Of a DNA stretch of 55,331 bases, positions 43,162 to 51,390 are shown one piece after another. The number at the start of each line of letters is the position of its first letter. Within the stretch, counting starts at the first letter, position 1. A program made the translations under genes and the position numbers. The stretch is from an uncultured Lachnospiraceae bacterium (GTDB lineage Bacteria; Bacillota; Clostridia; Lachnospirales; Lachnospiraceae), in the NCBI GenBank assembly GCA_900554205.1, contig USGM01000007.1:1-55331 (forward strand). Direction: 5' to 3'. The notes under the pieces are model-generated. The model was not told the origin of the DNA, searched no databases, and saw only the letters and a program-made list of their open reading frames with translations.

Positions 43162-45345
43162 ATGGGAAGCGAAAACAGCGCGGAAAAGAGAAAAAAGGTA
43201 ATATGTGATCTGGTGAATGATCCGGTCTATGTTCCGATGAAGGAGAAGGAGCTTGCGATGCTGCTTCAGGTTTCAAAGGAGGACAGGGAGGAATTCAGGA
43301 GAATCCTGCAGGAGCTGCTTGCCGAGGGGAAGCTGATGCTCACGGTGAAAGGAAAGTACATGAAGTCAAACGGGAAGGTTCTGACCGGAACCTTTATCAG
43401 CAATTCCAAGGGGTTCGGCTTTGTAGAGATCGAGGGCAGGGAGGAAGACCTGTTCATACCCGAGGACAATACGAACGGTGCGTTTCATAAGGATATTGTC
43501 GAGGTCGCACTTCTTCCGGGCAGAGACGGAAAGCGCCAGGAGGCACAGGTACTAAAGATCATTGCAAGAGGGATGACAACGGTTGTCGGAACGTATGAGC
43601 GCTCCAGAGAGAATTATGGCTTTGTGATCCCGGATAACACGAAGCTCGCGCAGGATGTCTTTGTGCCGAAGGAGCATTCCATGGGTGCTGTCAGCGGACA
43701 CAAGGTGGTCGTTGAACTGACGGATTACGGCACGGACAAGCACAGCCCGCAAGGGAAGGTTATTGAGATACTCGGGCATGTGAATGATCCGGGGGTGGAC
43801 ATCATGTCCATTGTCAGGGGCTACGAGCTGCCGGTCGAATTTCCGGAGAAGGTCATGAATCAGGCGGCGCGCACTGCGCAGGAGGTGTCTGATGCAGACA
43901 GAGCCGGCCGGCGGGATCTCAGGGATGTGGTCATGGTGACAATCGACGGAGAGGATGCGAAGGATCTCGATGATGCGGTCAGTGTTTCCTTTGACGGTGA
44001 GAAATATCATCTCGGTGTCCATATCGCGGATGTGACGAATTATGTGCAGGAAAATTCGGCGCTTGACAGAGAGGCATTAAAGAGGGGTACAAGCGTATAT
44101 CTGGTGGACAGAGTGATTCCGATGCTGCCCCACGCGCTGTCAAACGGCATCTGTTCCTTGAACGAGGGCGTTGACAGACTGGCGCTGAGCTGTCTGATGA
44201 CAGTGGATCAGAAGGGTGAGATTACGGATTATGAAATCTGCGAGTCAGTGATTAATGTCAATAAGCGAATGAGCTATCGTGTGGTGCAGGAGCTGCTGAC
44301 GGAGGATGGGCTGACGGAGAAGGCGCCGCAGCCGGGCGAAGAGGACTACAGAGAATATGCGGAGCTGTTGCCGATGTTCCGGGAGATGGAGACGCTTGCG
44401 GGTCTGCTCAGGGAGAAGAGACGGAAGCGCGGCTCGATCGATTTTGATTTCCCGGAATGTAAGATTTATCTCGACAGCGAGGGGCGTCCCACGGACATTA
44501 AGCCTTATGAGCGGAATACGGCGACGGACATCATTGAGGATTTCATGCTGGCGGCGAACGAGACGGTTGCACAGCATTTTTACTGGATGGAGCTGCCGTT
44601 TGTGTACCGTGTGCATGATGTGCCGGATGCGGACAGGCTGCAGAAGCTGGCTTCCATTATCAGCAATTTCGGCTACAGCATGAAGGCTGTCGGCAGGGCA
44701 AAATCGAAGGTGAGCAGCGAGGAGATCCATCCGAAGGAGATACAGAAGCTGTTGGCGAAGATCGCCGGGACACCGGAGGAGGCAATGATCAGCCGTATGG
44801 CGCTGCGGAGCATGAAACAGGCGAAATACAGCGTGGAATGTACCGGGCATTTCGGACTGGCATGTGCGTATTACTGTCATTTTACCTCCCCGATCCGACG
44901 CTATCCCGACCTGCAGATCCACCGCATCATCAAGGAACAGCTGCGGGGCAGAATGAATGAGGAGCGCACTGCACATTACCGGGAGCTTCTGCCGGAGGTT
45001 GCAAAGCATTCCTCCGAGACAGAGAGGCGTGCTGACGAGGCGGAGCGCGAGACGGACAAGCTGAAGAAGGTGGAATATATGGAACAGCATGTCGGGGGGA
45101 GCTTCGACGGAGTGATTTCCGGTGTCACGGGCTGGGGGCTTTATGTGGAGCTTCCGAATACCGTGGAGGGGCTGGTGCATATATCTAAATTGTACGGCGA
45201 TTATTATTACTACAGTGAAAAGAGCAGTGAACTGGTCGGAGAGGCGACCGGACGGTGCTTCAAGCTGGGGATGCCTGTGAGAGTCAATGTGGACGGCTGC
45301 GACAGGTTTACCAGAACGATTGACTTCTCGCTGGAAGAGGAGTAG
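43162..45345 (+). CDS. rnr: Ribonuclease R
   Basis: A 727-residue 3'-5' exoribonuclease. N-terminal winged helix and cold-shock domains (FISNSKGFGFVEIEG and ENYGFVIPD), a central RNB domain with the metal-binding Asp cluster IDGEDAKDLDDAVSV, and a C-terminal S1 domain (FDGVISGVTGWGLYVELPN) are all present. It degrades structured RNA and, with tmRNA and SmpB encoded next door, clears the mRNA of stalled ribosomes. ATG 43162 has GGGGGG just upstream; ATG 43150 is the alternative. It ends 30 bases before smpB. Confidence 0.95.
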   Translation: MGSENSAEKRKKVICDLVNDPVYVPMKEKELAMLLQVSKEDREEFRRILQELLAEGKLMLTVKGKYMKSNGKVLTGTFISNSKGFGFVEIEGREEDLFIPEDNTNGAFHKDIVEVALLPGRDGKRQEAQVLKIIARGMTTVVGTYERSRENYGFVIPDNTKLAQDVFVPKEHSMGAVSGHKVVVELTDYGTDKHSPQGKVIEILGHVNDPGVDIMSIVRGYELPVEFPEKVMNQAARTAQEVSDADRAGRRDLRDVVMVTIDGEDAKDLDDAVSVSFDGEKYHLGVHIADVTNYVQENSALDREALKRGTSVYLVDRVIPMLPHALSNGICSLNEGVDRLALSCLMTVDQKGEITDYEICESVINVNKRMSYRVVQELLTEDGLTEKAPQPGEEDYREYAELLPMFREMETLAGLLREKRRKRGSIDFDFPECKIYLDSEGRPTDIKPYERNTATDIIEDFMLAANETVAQHFYWMELPFVYRVHDVPDADRLQKLASIISNFGYSMKAVGRAKSKVSSEEIHPKEIQKLLAKIAGTPEEAMISRMALRSMKQAKYSVECTGHFGLACAYYCHFTSPIRRYPDLQIHRIIKEQLRGRMNEERTAHYRELLPEVAKHSSETERRADEAERETDKLKKVEYMEQHVGGSFDGVISGVTGWGLYVELPNTVEGLVHISKLYGDYYYYSEKSSELVGEATGRCFKLGMPVRVNVDGCDRFTRTIDFSLEEE

Positions 45346-45375
45346 ATTGAAGATAAGACGGAGGAGGTGTCAGAA

Positions 45376-45846
45376 ATGGCAAAGCAGAAGGAACCGCAGA
45401 AGTTGATCGCGAACAATAAAAAGGCATATCACGATTTCTTTATCGACGAGACCTTCGAGACAGGAGTCGTGCTCCATGGGACGGAGGTAAAGTCCATGCG
45501 CATGGGAAAGTGCAGTATCAAGGAATCCTTTATCCGTATTGAAAACGGGGAGGTCTTTGTCTATGGGATGCATGTCAGCCCCTATGAGAAGGGAAACATT
45601 TTCAACAAGGATCCGCTGCGCGTCAAAAAGCTCCTGATGCACAGATATGAGATCAACAAGCTTGCAGGAAAAGTTGCCGAGAAGGGGTATACGCTTGTGC
45701 CCTTGCAGGTATACTTTAAGGACGGCAGAGTCAAGGTGGAGATCGGTCTTGCACGAGGTAAAAAGCTGTATGACAAGAGAGAAGACATTGCAAAGAAGGA
45801 TGCGCGCAGGGAAGTGGAAAGAGAATTTAAGGTGAAGAACCTGTAA
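45376..45846 (+). CDS. smpB: SsrA-binding protein SmpB
   Basis: A 156-residue protein with the family marks LIANNKKAYHDFFIDETFETGVVL, GTEVKSMRMGKCSIKESF and the Lys-rich tail that enters the empty mRNA channel (RREVEREFKVKNL). It brings tmRNA to stalled ribosomes. ATG 45376 with AGGAGG eight bases upstream was preferred to the upstream in-frame start at 45367. The tmRNA gene starts 47 bases after its stop. Confidence 0.97.
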   Translation: MAKQKEPQKLIANNKKAYHDFFIDETFETGVVLHGTEVKSMRMGKCSIKESFIRIENGEVFVYGMHVSPYEKGNIFNKDPLRVKKLLMHRYEINKLAGKVAEKGYTLVPLQVYFKDGRVKVEIGLARGKKLYDKREDIAKKDARREVEREFKVKNL

Positions 45847-45849
45847 CGG

Positions 45850-45879
45850 TTGACACAGCATAAGAGTTTAAGCTATACT
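45850..45879 (+). promoter_or_regulatory. Sigma-A promoter of ssrA
   Basis: TTGACA (45850-45855), 18-base spacer, TATACT (45874-45879), starting four bases after the smpB stop. Mature tmRNA would begin 15 bases after the -10, so little 5' trimming is needed. Confidence 0.8.
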
Positions 45880-45893
45880 AAAATAAATCTTTC

Positions 45894-46276
45894 GGGGTAG
45901 TAAAGGTTTCGACAGGGGTCTTGCAGCTGGAGAAGCTATCCGTTACGACACGTAAATCGCAAAATTTAAACTAAACGCTGAAGATAATACTCAGTTAGCA
46001 CTTGCAGCCTAACCGCTGCTGGTGACGCCGCCTCAGGCGGCTCGTTCGCTCCGGGACACTCACATTCCGGAATCCGGGCGTCGACTATGTGAGAAACGAC
46101 ACGCGGTAAGCTTTGCCCGCGCGGGCGTATGATGAAGCTACTCTGAGCAGCTGATTGTCCGTTATCTGCTGCATCAGGGGAACAGGTGGGGGAGAGCCCC
46201 GCCGCAAAAACGGACTATGATAGTAGAAGGACAGGGAATGGGCTTTTGGACGCGGGTTCGACTCCCGCCTACTCCA
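45894..46276 (+). ncRNA. ssrA: Transfer-messenger RNA (tmRNA)
   Basis: The 5' end GGGGTAG pairs with CTACTCC near the 3' end (46269-46275) as the alanine-tRNA-like acceptor stem, and GGTTCGACTCCC is the T-arm. The resume codon GCA at 45959 opens the tag frame AKFKLNAEDNTQLALAA, ended by TAA at 46010-46012; the LALAA end is the Clp degradation signal. GC-rich hairpins between 46014 and 46215 fit the pseudoknots. The CCA end is not encoded. Mature ends are inferred from pairing. It is closed by a terminator. Confidence 0.97.
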
Positions 46277-46282
46277 CTCTAG

Positions 46283-46313
46283 GATGCCGATAAATGCGGC
46301 ATCTTTTTCTTTT
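46283..46313 (+). terminator. Terminator of ssrA
   Basis: GATGCCG (46283-46289) pairs with CGGCATC (46297-46303), followed by TTTTTCTTTT. Confidence 0.9.
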
Positions 46314-46448
46314 GGGTTGCACTTCGCGCTGCATACTTTCTATCTGCCGCGTTGTGGTCAATCGCTGTAGCCTTTTACGCCTCATTCTTCTGCCTTGTCT
46401 CATATTATTTAGCTGAAAGTCAGTGATACAGCACACTGGGAAAATGAA

Positions 46449-46614
46449 TTTCCTGCCTGAAAGAGAAAAATGCAATTCAGGTAGGAAGAGTAGAGCTATT
46501 ATATGGTAATTTTCCTATCTGGAAAGATGAAAGTACGCGCTGGGTAGGAAATTTAAAGAGACATTCGGAAAAAAATCCTATCTAGAAGGACAAAAGTGTG
46601 GTTTAGGTAGGAAT
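46449..46614. repeat. Three tandem copies of a 40-nt hairpin unit, period 62-63
   Basis: Units at about 46450-46487, 46512-46550 and 46575-46613 share the form TTCCTRYCT...AGGTAGGAA around an A/G-rich loop. Copy 1 pairs TTCCTGCCTGAA with TTCAGGTAGGAA. Copies 2 and 3 change bases on both arms (CTGG/CTGG, CTAG/TTAG), mostly keeping pairing through G-U wobble. A half copy (CACCTGCCAG) follows at about 46638. They fill the 370-base gap between ssrA and the acetyltransferase gene; 46314-46448 shows nothing else I can name. Confidence 0.75.
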
Positions 46615-46683
46615 GTTAAAACAGATAAATTTCAGTACACCTGCCAGAAAAATGAGATTCTCATAAGCTTGTGGAGACTTCAA

Positions 46684-47193
46684 ATGAATTTTACAATAGA
46701 ATCAATTTCTGATGTTACAAGAGAAGAGTTTTATAAACTTGCTTTAGAGTATTTGCCATACAGTGATTACGAAATAGTAAAGAAGAGAGAGGCAGAATAT
46801 CGTCAGGCATACATGGTTGCACTTTTAGAGAAAAAGGTGATTGGCGTAGTTTTTGGCTGGCCGCGAAATCTGGATGCTCCAGAGGATGAGTCCTTCGTAA
46901 TAGATGGAATTTGCATTCAGGAACCTTTTCAGAAACATGGTTATGGTTCCTTATTGCTACAGGCTATGGAACATGCTTGTTTGCTGTACGGATGTCCCTC
47001 AATCTCTTTAGGTTCCGCCGGTGGATACGTGGAACACTATTACATAAAAAATGGTTATGAGCCAATATGCTACAAAGTTTACAGAGAACAGGGCATTGCT
47101 GTTGAAAAGGAATACACTTCCATAGAAGACTATGAAAAATATCAAAGAAAGAATGAAGATGGATTTGTGGTAATGACAAAGAGGATTCTATGA
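46684..47193 (+). CDS. GNAT-family N-acetyltransferase
   Basis: A 169-residue acetyltransferase with the acetyl-CoA loop QKHGYGSLLLQAMEHA (Q-x-x-G-x-G) and the C-terminal beta-strand pattern YIKNGYEPICYKVYREQG. The substrate is unknown. ATG 46684 with GGAG seven bases upstream was chosen over TTG 46669. Its DNA is clearly richer in A and T than the genes on both sides, a sign of recent gain. It converges with the minus-strand pair that follows, and the 63 bases between hold no clear terminator. Confidence 0.85.
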   Translation: MNFTIESISDVTREEFYKLALEYLPYSDYEIVKKREAEYRQAYMVALLEKKVIGVVFGWPRNLDAPEDESFVIDGICIQEPFQKHGYGSLLLQAMEHACLLYGCPSISLGSAGGYVEHYYIKNGYEPICYKVYREQGIAVEKEYTSIEDYEKYQRKNEDGFVVMTKRIL

Positions 47194-47256
47194 TGGCTGG
47201 TGACAAAATTTATTGCATGTAGAATTTATCTGCCATAACAGAATGGATACCTATCC

Positions 47257-47793
47257 CTAATACTGGTTATAATAATTATCCGGATCGCCGTATTTATGAA
47301 TGGCTTCATTCAGTTCATCTTCGCTCAAATTCCTCATAAATAGCCAGTTTTCCTCATACATATAATGCGGGTCTCTAAATTGGGGTCTCACGAAAGTGTT
47401 TGTCACATATAAGGCGATATGCTCATCATATCGTCCGATTCGTTCATTCAACTTAAGCGTATATAAAAACCAATTCCATGCAAGAACCAGAACAAGAAAT
47501 ATGGCTGCTCCGGTAGCTGTGATTGTCACGATTTTCTTTATCCAACCACTCGAAAATTCCTTTATTTTCTTTTGTAATCTATATATTCCTATCACTAAAA
47601 CACATTGCCAGAGCACACAGAGAGCCAGAGCAATGTTACTTGCACTGTTCGGAATATACTCCCGGCCGTCAGCCGTTAAAACGTCCCCCAAAAAGAAGAG
47701 AAGAGTAATTATGACAAGCACGCTGAATGCTAAAGTCAGCATATATAGTTTTATCTGTTTTTTCCCCTGTTTCAGCATTATTTTATCCGCCAT
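47257..47793 (-). CDS. Small membrane protein of unknown function
   Basis: A 178-residue protein with three membrane segments (about 17-36, 52-71 and 86-111) and a C-terminal part of about 65 residues that is polar and aromatic (FRDPHYMYEENW, HKYGDPDNYYNQY). I do not recognise the family. Its ATG at 47793 overlaps the end of the acetyltransferase gene by 11 bases, so it is translated with it. A second in-frame ATG at 47778 with GGCGG upstream is also possible. The DNA is AT-rich. Confidence 0.7.
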   Translation of the reverse strand: MADKIMLKQGKKQIKLYMLTLAFSVLVIITLLFFLGDVLTADGREYIPNSASNIALALCVLWQCVLVIGIYRLQKKIKEFSSGWIKKIVTITATGAAIFLVLVLAWNWFLYTLKLNERIGRYDEHIALYVTNTFVRPQFRDPHYMYEENWLFMRNLSEDELNEAIHKYGDPDNYYNQY

Positions 47794-48331
47794 AATAAGA
47801 TGTTAAGCCTGTTATACCATCAAGGGCACCAGGACGCAATATATGAACCATATAACCTTCATCGCCCCAAATTAACCTGTTTTTATGATAGATACCGTAT
47901 TTACAGGATGGTTCAAATCCATATCTTGCATATAGATCTGGATTTCCGCCGAGGAACACTGCTCCATAGCCCAATTGTTCCGCTTTTCTTAGGGCTTCTT
48001 CTACAAGCATCCGCATTATCCCTTGCCCCCTGTATTCCGGCAGAACGGCACTTTGTGACAAGACTAATTGTGTATTTTTACCATTTTCGGTAATGATGTC
48101 CGTTTCATGAAGGGCAACTTCTCCGACAATAACACCGTTTTCTAACACAGCGACAAATGAAAGCTCCGGAATAAAGGTCTCTTTTTGCCGCTCATTTATA
48201 AAATGCTCCATCATGAAGTTTCCGATTCCAGTACCATGTTGTTCGGAAAATGCCCTATAAATAATATCATTAACTTTCTCGTATTCGGACGGCTTTTCCG
48301 GTCGGATTGTGATTTTTGATTTGTCGATCAC
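47783..48331 (-). CDS. GNAT-family N-acetyltransferase, YhbS-like
   Basis: A 182-residue acetyltransferase with SAVLPEYRGQGIMRMLVEEALRKA as acetyl-CoA loop and FLGGNPDLYARYGFEPSCKYGI, the pattern seen in YhbS-type proteins. The substrate is unknown. GTG 48331 was chosen because AAGGAGG lies eight bases upstream on this strand (48340-48346). The longer frame from 48415 would start within the promoter region. First gene of a two-gene minus-strand unit with the small membrane protein. Confidence 0.83.
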   Translation of the reverse strand: MIDKSKITIRPEKPSEYEKVNDIIYRAFSEQHGTGIGNFMMEHFINERQKETFIPELSFVAVLENGVIVGEVALHETDIITENGKNTQLVLSQSAVLPEYRGQGIMRMLVEEALRKAEQLGYGAVFLGGNPDLYARYGFEPSCKYGIYHKNRLIWGDEGYMVHILRPGALDGITGLTSYYGG

Positions 48332-48392
48332 ACTAATTACCTCCTTAATTTCTGATTTTCCCGCTATCAGTCCCGATTTGTCACACAAAGGT

Positions 48393-48401
48393 ATTATACC
48401 A
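48393..48401 (-). promoter_or_regulatory. Extended -10 promoter of the minus-strand acetyltransferase unit
   Basis: On the minus strand TGGTATAAT is an extended -10 (TGn-TATAAT) with no good -35 at 17 bases. It lies about 60 bases upstream of GTG 48331. Confidence 0.5.
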
Positions 48402-48470
48402 TGATTATTTCCCAATCATAGCATTGATGTCCATTCGGACGCTCTATGTCTTAGAATAAGGTCATTATTT

Positions 48471-48550
48471 CATGACACGCGCCTACGGCGCTTTCCGCTG
48501 CTTCGCAGCTGTCATGATCGAATTCGCCGTTCGCCAATCATGCTAGCATG
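48471..48550. repeat. REP-like folded element with a three-way junction and a 12-bp palindrome
   Basis: CATGACA (48471-48477) pairs with TGTCATG (48510-48516) and encloses two perfect five-pair hairpins with three-base loops: GCGCC-TAC-GGCGC (48479-48491) and GCTGC-TTC-GCAGC (48497-48509). The perfect palindrome CATGCTAGCATG lies at 48539-48550. The 510-base divergent gap 48332-48841 holds this, the minus-strand promoter and the dyad at 48602. No gene is seen in it. Confidence 0.7.
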
Positions 48551-48601
48551 TTGGCTCACTTGCGCTCATTATATCATATATCAGGAGAAAAGCAAAAGTC
48601 C

Positions 48602-48635
48602 TTGAAGGTGTGTCAGCGGTGATGACACACTTCAA
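48602..48635. repeat. Strong dyad TTGAAG-TGTGTCA
   Basis: TTGAAGGTGTGTCA (48602-48615) pairs with TGACACACTTCAA (48623-48635) with one bulged G and a seven-base loop. On the + strand it is followed by seven A, not T, so it does not look like a terminator for either flanking unit. It could be an operator for the lipoprotein gene 200 bases downstream. Confidence 0.6.
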
Positions 48636-48841
48636 AAAAACGTTACCGTAGTAATGCATGGAGCAATGCACTTTTGTGGTATGGTTTTGTGCGTTTATAT
48701 GCGTCTATAATGAAGCGCGGGAAAAATTTATAGAAATTTAGATCTTTTATAGAATTGCCCTTGTCTAACTGAATAGGAAGGGAGAAAAGGAGCAATAAAA
48801 ACAAAATTAATATTCTGATTAAGAAAGGATGGTAAAATACC

Positions 48842-49540
48842 ATGAAAAAGAACAAGATGATCGCCATGATGATGGCAGTAACCGTAGTTTGTACAGCATT
48901 CACAGGATGCGGAAATGCAGAGCCAGCCAGTGTAACAGAGAGCACGGAAGCAGGAGCTACAGAACCCACAGCAGCACCTGAGGAAAAAGGGTCAGAGTCC
49001 ATGGAAGAAAGCCAGTCCGTGGAAGAAAGCCAGTCCAAGGAAGAAAGCCAGCCGGAAACGGAGAGCGAGTCCCAGCCGGAGAGCCAGTCCGAAACAGAGA
49101 ACAATTCAGAGCCGGAGAGTCAGCCCGAGACAGAAAGCAATACTGACTCCCAGCCGGAGTCCACGACGAATACCGACTCCTCCGGTACAGCTGAGACGGC
49201 GGCACTTCCCGGTATCAACAGGAATGGCAGATATCCGGATATTCCCGAAACGGTTCTGCCGAGTAACATAGCCGCAACTGTGGAGTTTGTAGATGAGCCG
49301 ATTTTTACAGAAGCGTGGTGGGATGTGAATGGTAAGATTTATGCCGATTACATGAGAACTGAGGTAATTAAGGTTGCGGAATATGACGTAGATGAGCTCT
49401 GGCTGATCGCTTACTGTGCCGAGGATGAAGCAAACGGTATCTATGGAAACGCCATTGTAATCTACAACGGTCAGTACGCTATCATCAATGAGACTGCGTT
49501 TGCAATTTGGACGAATGGTGTCGATCCCGAATATAACTGA
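48842..49540 (+). CDS. Lipoprotein with a long Ser/Glu/Gln-rich linker
   Basis: A 232-residue protein. The signal peptide ends in the lipobox FTGC with Cys23 as lipid anchor. A linker of about 90 residues made of ESQS/ESQPE-type repeats follows, then a folded domain of about 105 residues (VEFVDEPIFTEAWWDVNGKIYADYM and further) that I do not recognise. The linker suggests the domain must reach through the cell wall. AAGAAAGGATGG precedes the ATG. It is followed after 17 bases by a small ORF and then by the membrane-tethered sigma factor, so it may be its sensor or target. Confidence 0.82.
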   Translation: MKKNKMIAMMMAVTVVCTAFTGCGNAEPASVTESTEAGATEPTAAPEEKGSESMEESQSVEESQSKEESQPETESESQPESQSETENNSEPESQPETESNTDSQPESTTNTDSSGTAETAALPGINRNGRYPDIPETVLPSNIAATVEFVDEPIFTEAWWDVNGKIYADYMRTEVIKVAEYDVDELWLIAYCAEDEANGIYGNAIVIYNGQYAIINETAFAIWTNGVDPEYN

Positions 49541-49557
49541 AAGGGGGGAAGGATGCG

Positions 49558-49689
49558 ATGAAAAACATCATCAGGTGGTTTGTGCTTCTGATACACAAGG
49601 ATATGCAGAGCTTTGAGATGGACGAAGCCACGAACAAAACGGTTTACAGACAAATTATGAAGCGGACAAAGAGACCGGCGGAAAAGTAA
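49558..49689 (+). CDS. Small basic protein, 43 residues
   Basis: ATG 49558 follows a very strong site (GGGGGGAAGG, 49543-49552) and lies 17 bases after the lipoprotein gene. The product begins MKNIIRWFVLLIHKD and ends MKRTKRPAEK; it has a short amphipathic or weakly hydrophobic N-terminus and a basic tail. No family is recognised. The ribosome site and tight spacing support a real gene. It ends 82 bases before the sigma factor start. Confidence 0.55.
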   Translation: MKNIIRWFVLLIHKDMQSFEMDEATNKTVYRQIMKRTKRPAEK

Positions 49690-49771
49690 TGAGTGCATGG
49701 CTGGAAAAACTGGTTTATAATATATGGAAAAAGGCACACTCGAAGAAATGAGCGGGGAAGGAACGGAAGAG

Positions 49772-51337
49772 ATGACATATACGGAAGCAGTTGAGAAGGC
49801 TCTCAAGGGCGATGCGGAGGGCTTCGATTTCCTATACAATGCTACAAAGAACAACAAGTATTATCTGGCATTAAGGTATGTGAAGGATGAGGAAGGTGCA
49901 AAGGATGTTCTGCAGGATGCATACATCCGGGCATGGAAAAATCTGGACAAGCTCAAGGAGCCTGAGAAATTTGATTCCTGGTTGGCACAGATCGTTGTAA
50001 ATACCGCAAAGAATGAACTGGTAAAGCGCAATCATACGCCGCTGGATCTGCGGGTGGAAGCGGACGATGAGGAAGAGGATACAGAAATCTTTGACCGGGC
50101 CGTCAGCTCGTGGGAAAATGTTCCAGAACTGGAATATACCAAGGAAGAGACCAGACATCTCGTGCATGAGCTGATAGATTCCCTGTCGGATGAGCAGCGA
50201 CTGGTGGTGATTGCCTTTGAACTGGAGGGAATGACCACAAAGGAAATCGCAGAACAGCTCGGCTGCTCCGAGGCAACCGTCAAATCCAGATTGCGGTACG
50301 GTAGAAATAATATCAAAGAGAAGGCGGAAGAACTGCAGAAGAAGGGCTACAAGCTCTACAACCTTGCACCGATTGCATTCCTCCTGTATCTGTTCAAGAA
50401 GGATATGGTTGCACAGGCGGCAGAACCGGCGACACAGCTTGCACTGTCTGAGTGTGAAGGGAAATTATTGCAGAGCATAAGGCCTTCCGGACCGGTGCCG
50501 GACGCAGCGGGAAAGGCAGCGTTCCTCGCCACAAAGGCGGGAAAGACAGTCATAGGAATCGCCCTGACGGTGACGGTTGCGGGTGCGGCAATCGTGGGAA
50601 TCAACAACAGCCGTGAGGATGCTCCCGCCAGTACCGTGGAGCAGTCTGCAGATGACTTGCAGATTTTCGATGAGGAAGCGCAGCTGGAGCAGAGCCCGAT
50701 CGACGCTTTGGCGGAGAGCCCGGAACCGGAAGAAGTCGTACTGCATGATGAAGTCGGCTGGAGTCAGGCTTACAGCATGATTCTGGAGCATATACCCGAC
50801 AGAACGTTGAATACGGTCAGTGAAGTGGGACTATACGGGTTCGACAAGGAAGTCTATGATAATCTCACGGAGCAGGGGGAGCAATTTGAATATGCCCTTG
50901 TGGATCTGGATAGGGACGATATTCCGGAAATGCTGGTCAGGGCAAATACCTCGCAAACGACATACGATGGCATGAGCTACTGGATCATGATTACCTACCA
51001 CATATCCATCCTGGATGATCAATATCGAGAGATGCCTGTCATGATACAGAGAGGGAGATACCCGATCGTAGAGGGAGTGGCGTCGATTGGCGGTTCCAGA
51101 GTATTTGTTACAATGAATGAGGCGATGGATGAATTATTCATTGTATCGAAAAGCGCAGCTAACGGAGATGCCCATACCTATATAGGATATATGGAGTATT
51201 CTAACGGTCTTTACTATTGGCGCGAGGAAGAGGTGGGGTATTATACCTACGAGGAGATGGATGCCCTCGAGGAAGCCCGGAAGGCTTATCCCGTGGAAGT
51301 GCAATGGCATTCCTTTGAAACACCGTTTTCGTGGTAG
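49772..51337 (+). CDS. ECF-type sigma factor fused to a membrane anchor and exterior domain
   Basis: A 521-residue protein. Sigma-2 lies at about residues 15-85 (LRYVKDEEGAKDVLQDAYIRAWKN) and sigma-4 at 135-185 (GMTTKEIAEQLGCSEATVKSRLRYGRNNIKEK), which is a complete ECF factor. It is followed by a linker, a membrane segment at about 258-277 and an outside part of 240 residues. That part has DLDRDDIPEMLV (378-389), an EF-hand-like calcium loop common in secreted Firmicutes domains. The sigma factor is thus held at the membrane, and release or bending would be needed for action. ATG 49772 follows GGGGAAGGAA; ATG 49724 upstream has no ribosome site and sits two bases after TATAAT. Confidence 0.85.
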   Translation: MTYTEAVEKALKGDAEGFDFLYNATKNNKYYLALRYVKDEEGAKDVLQDAYIRAWKNLDKLKEPEKFDSWLAQIVVNTAKNELVKRNHTPLDLRVEADDEEEDTEIFDRAVSSWENVPELEYTKEETRHLVHELIDSLSDEQRLVVIAFELEGMTTKEIAEQLGCSEATVKSRLRYGRNNIKEKAEELQKKGYKLYNLAPIAFLLYLFKKDMVAQAAEPATQLALSECEGKLLQSIRPSGPVPDAAGKAAFLATKAGKTVIGIALTVTVAGAAIVGINNSREDAPASTVEQSADDLQIFDEEAQLEQSPIDALAESPEPEEVVLHDEVGWSQAYSMILEHIPDRTLNTVSEVGLYGFDKEVYDNLTEQGEQFEYALVDLDRDDIPEMLVRANTSQTTYDGMSYWIMITYHISILDDQYREMPVMIQRGRYPIVEGVASIGGSRVFVTMNEAMDELFIVSKSAANGDAHTYIGYMEYSNGLYYWREEEVGYYTYEEMDALEEARKAYPVEVQWHSFETPFSW

Positions 51338-51354
51338 AAATCGCAATCCAGTGC

Positions 51355-51383
51355 TTGACAGCGCATATAAAAATTCTTATACT
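51355..51383 (+). promoter_or_regulatory. Sigma-A promoter directly upstream of a terminator hairpin
   Basis: TTGACA (51355-51360), 17-base spacer, TATACT (51378-51383). The RNA would start near 51390, at the first base of the hairpin 51391-51421. It would drive the membrane protein gene at 51456. Confidence 0.75.
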
Positions 51384-51390
51384 GATTTTA

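Noticed and set aside
46449..46614. CRISPR-like array (three repeats at 62-63 bases)
   Set aside because: Repeats are divergent and each is self-complementary across its length; spacers are not distinct from the flanks and no cas gene is present.
46241..48600. Second copy of the ssrA 3' end as an attachment site
   Set aside because: I looked for GGTTCGACTCCC or CTACTCCA in a matching context downstream and found none, so no att pair can be claimed.
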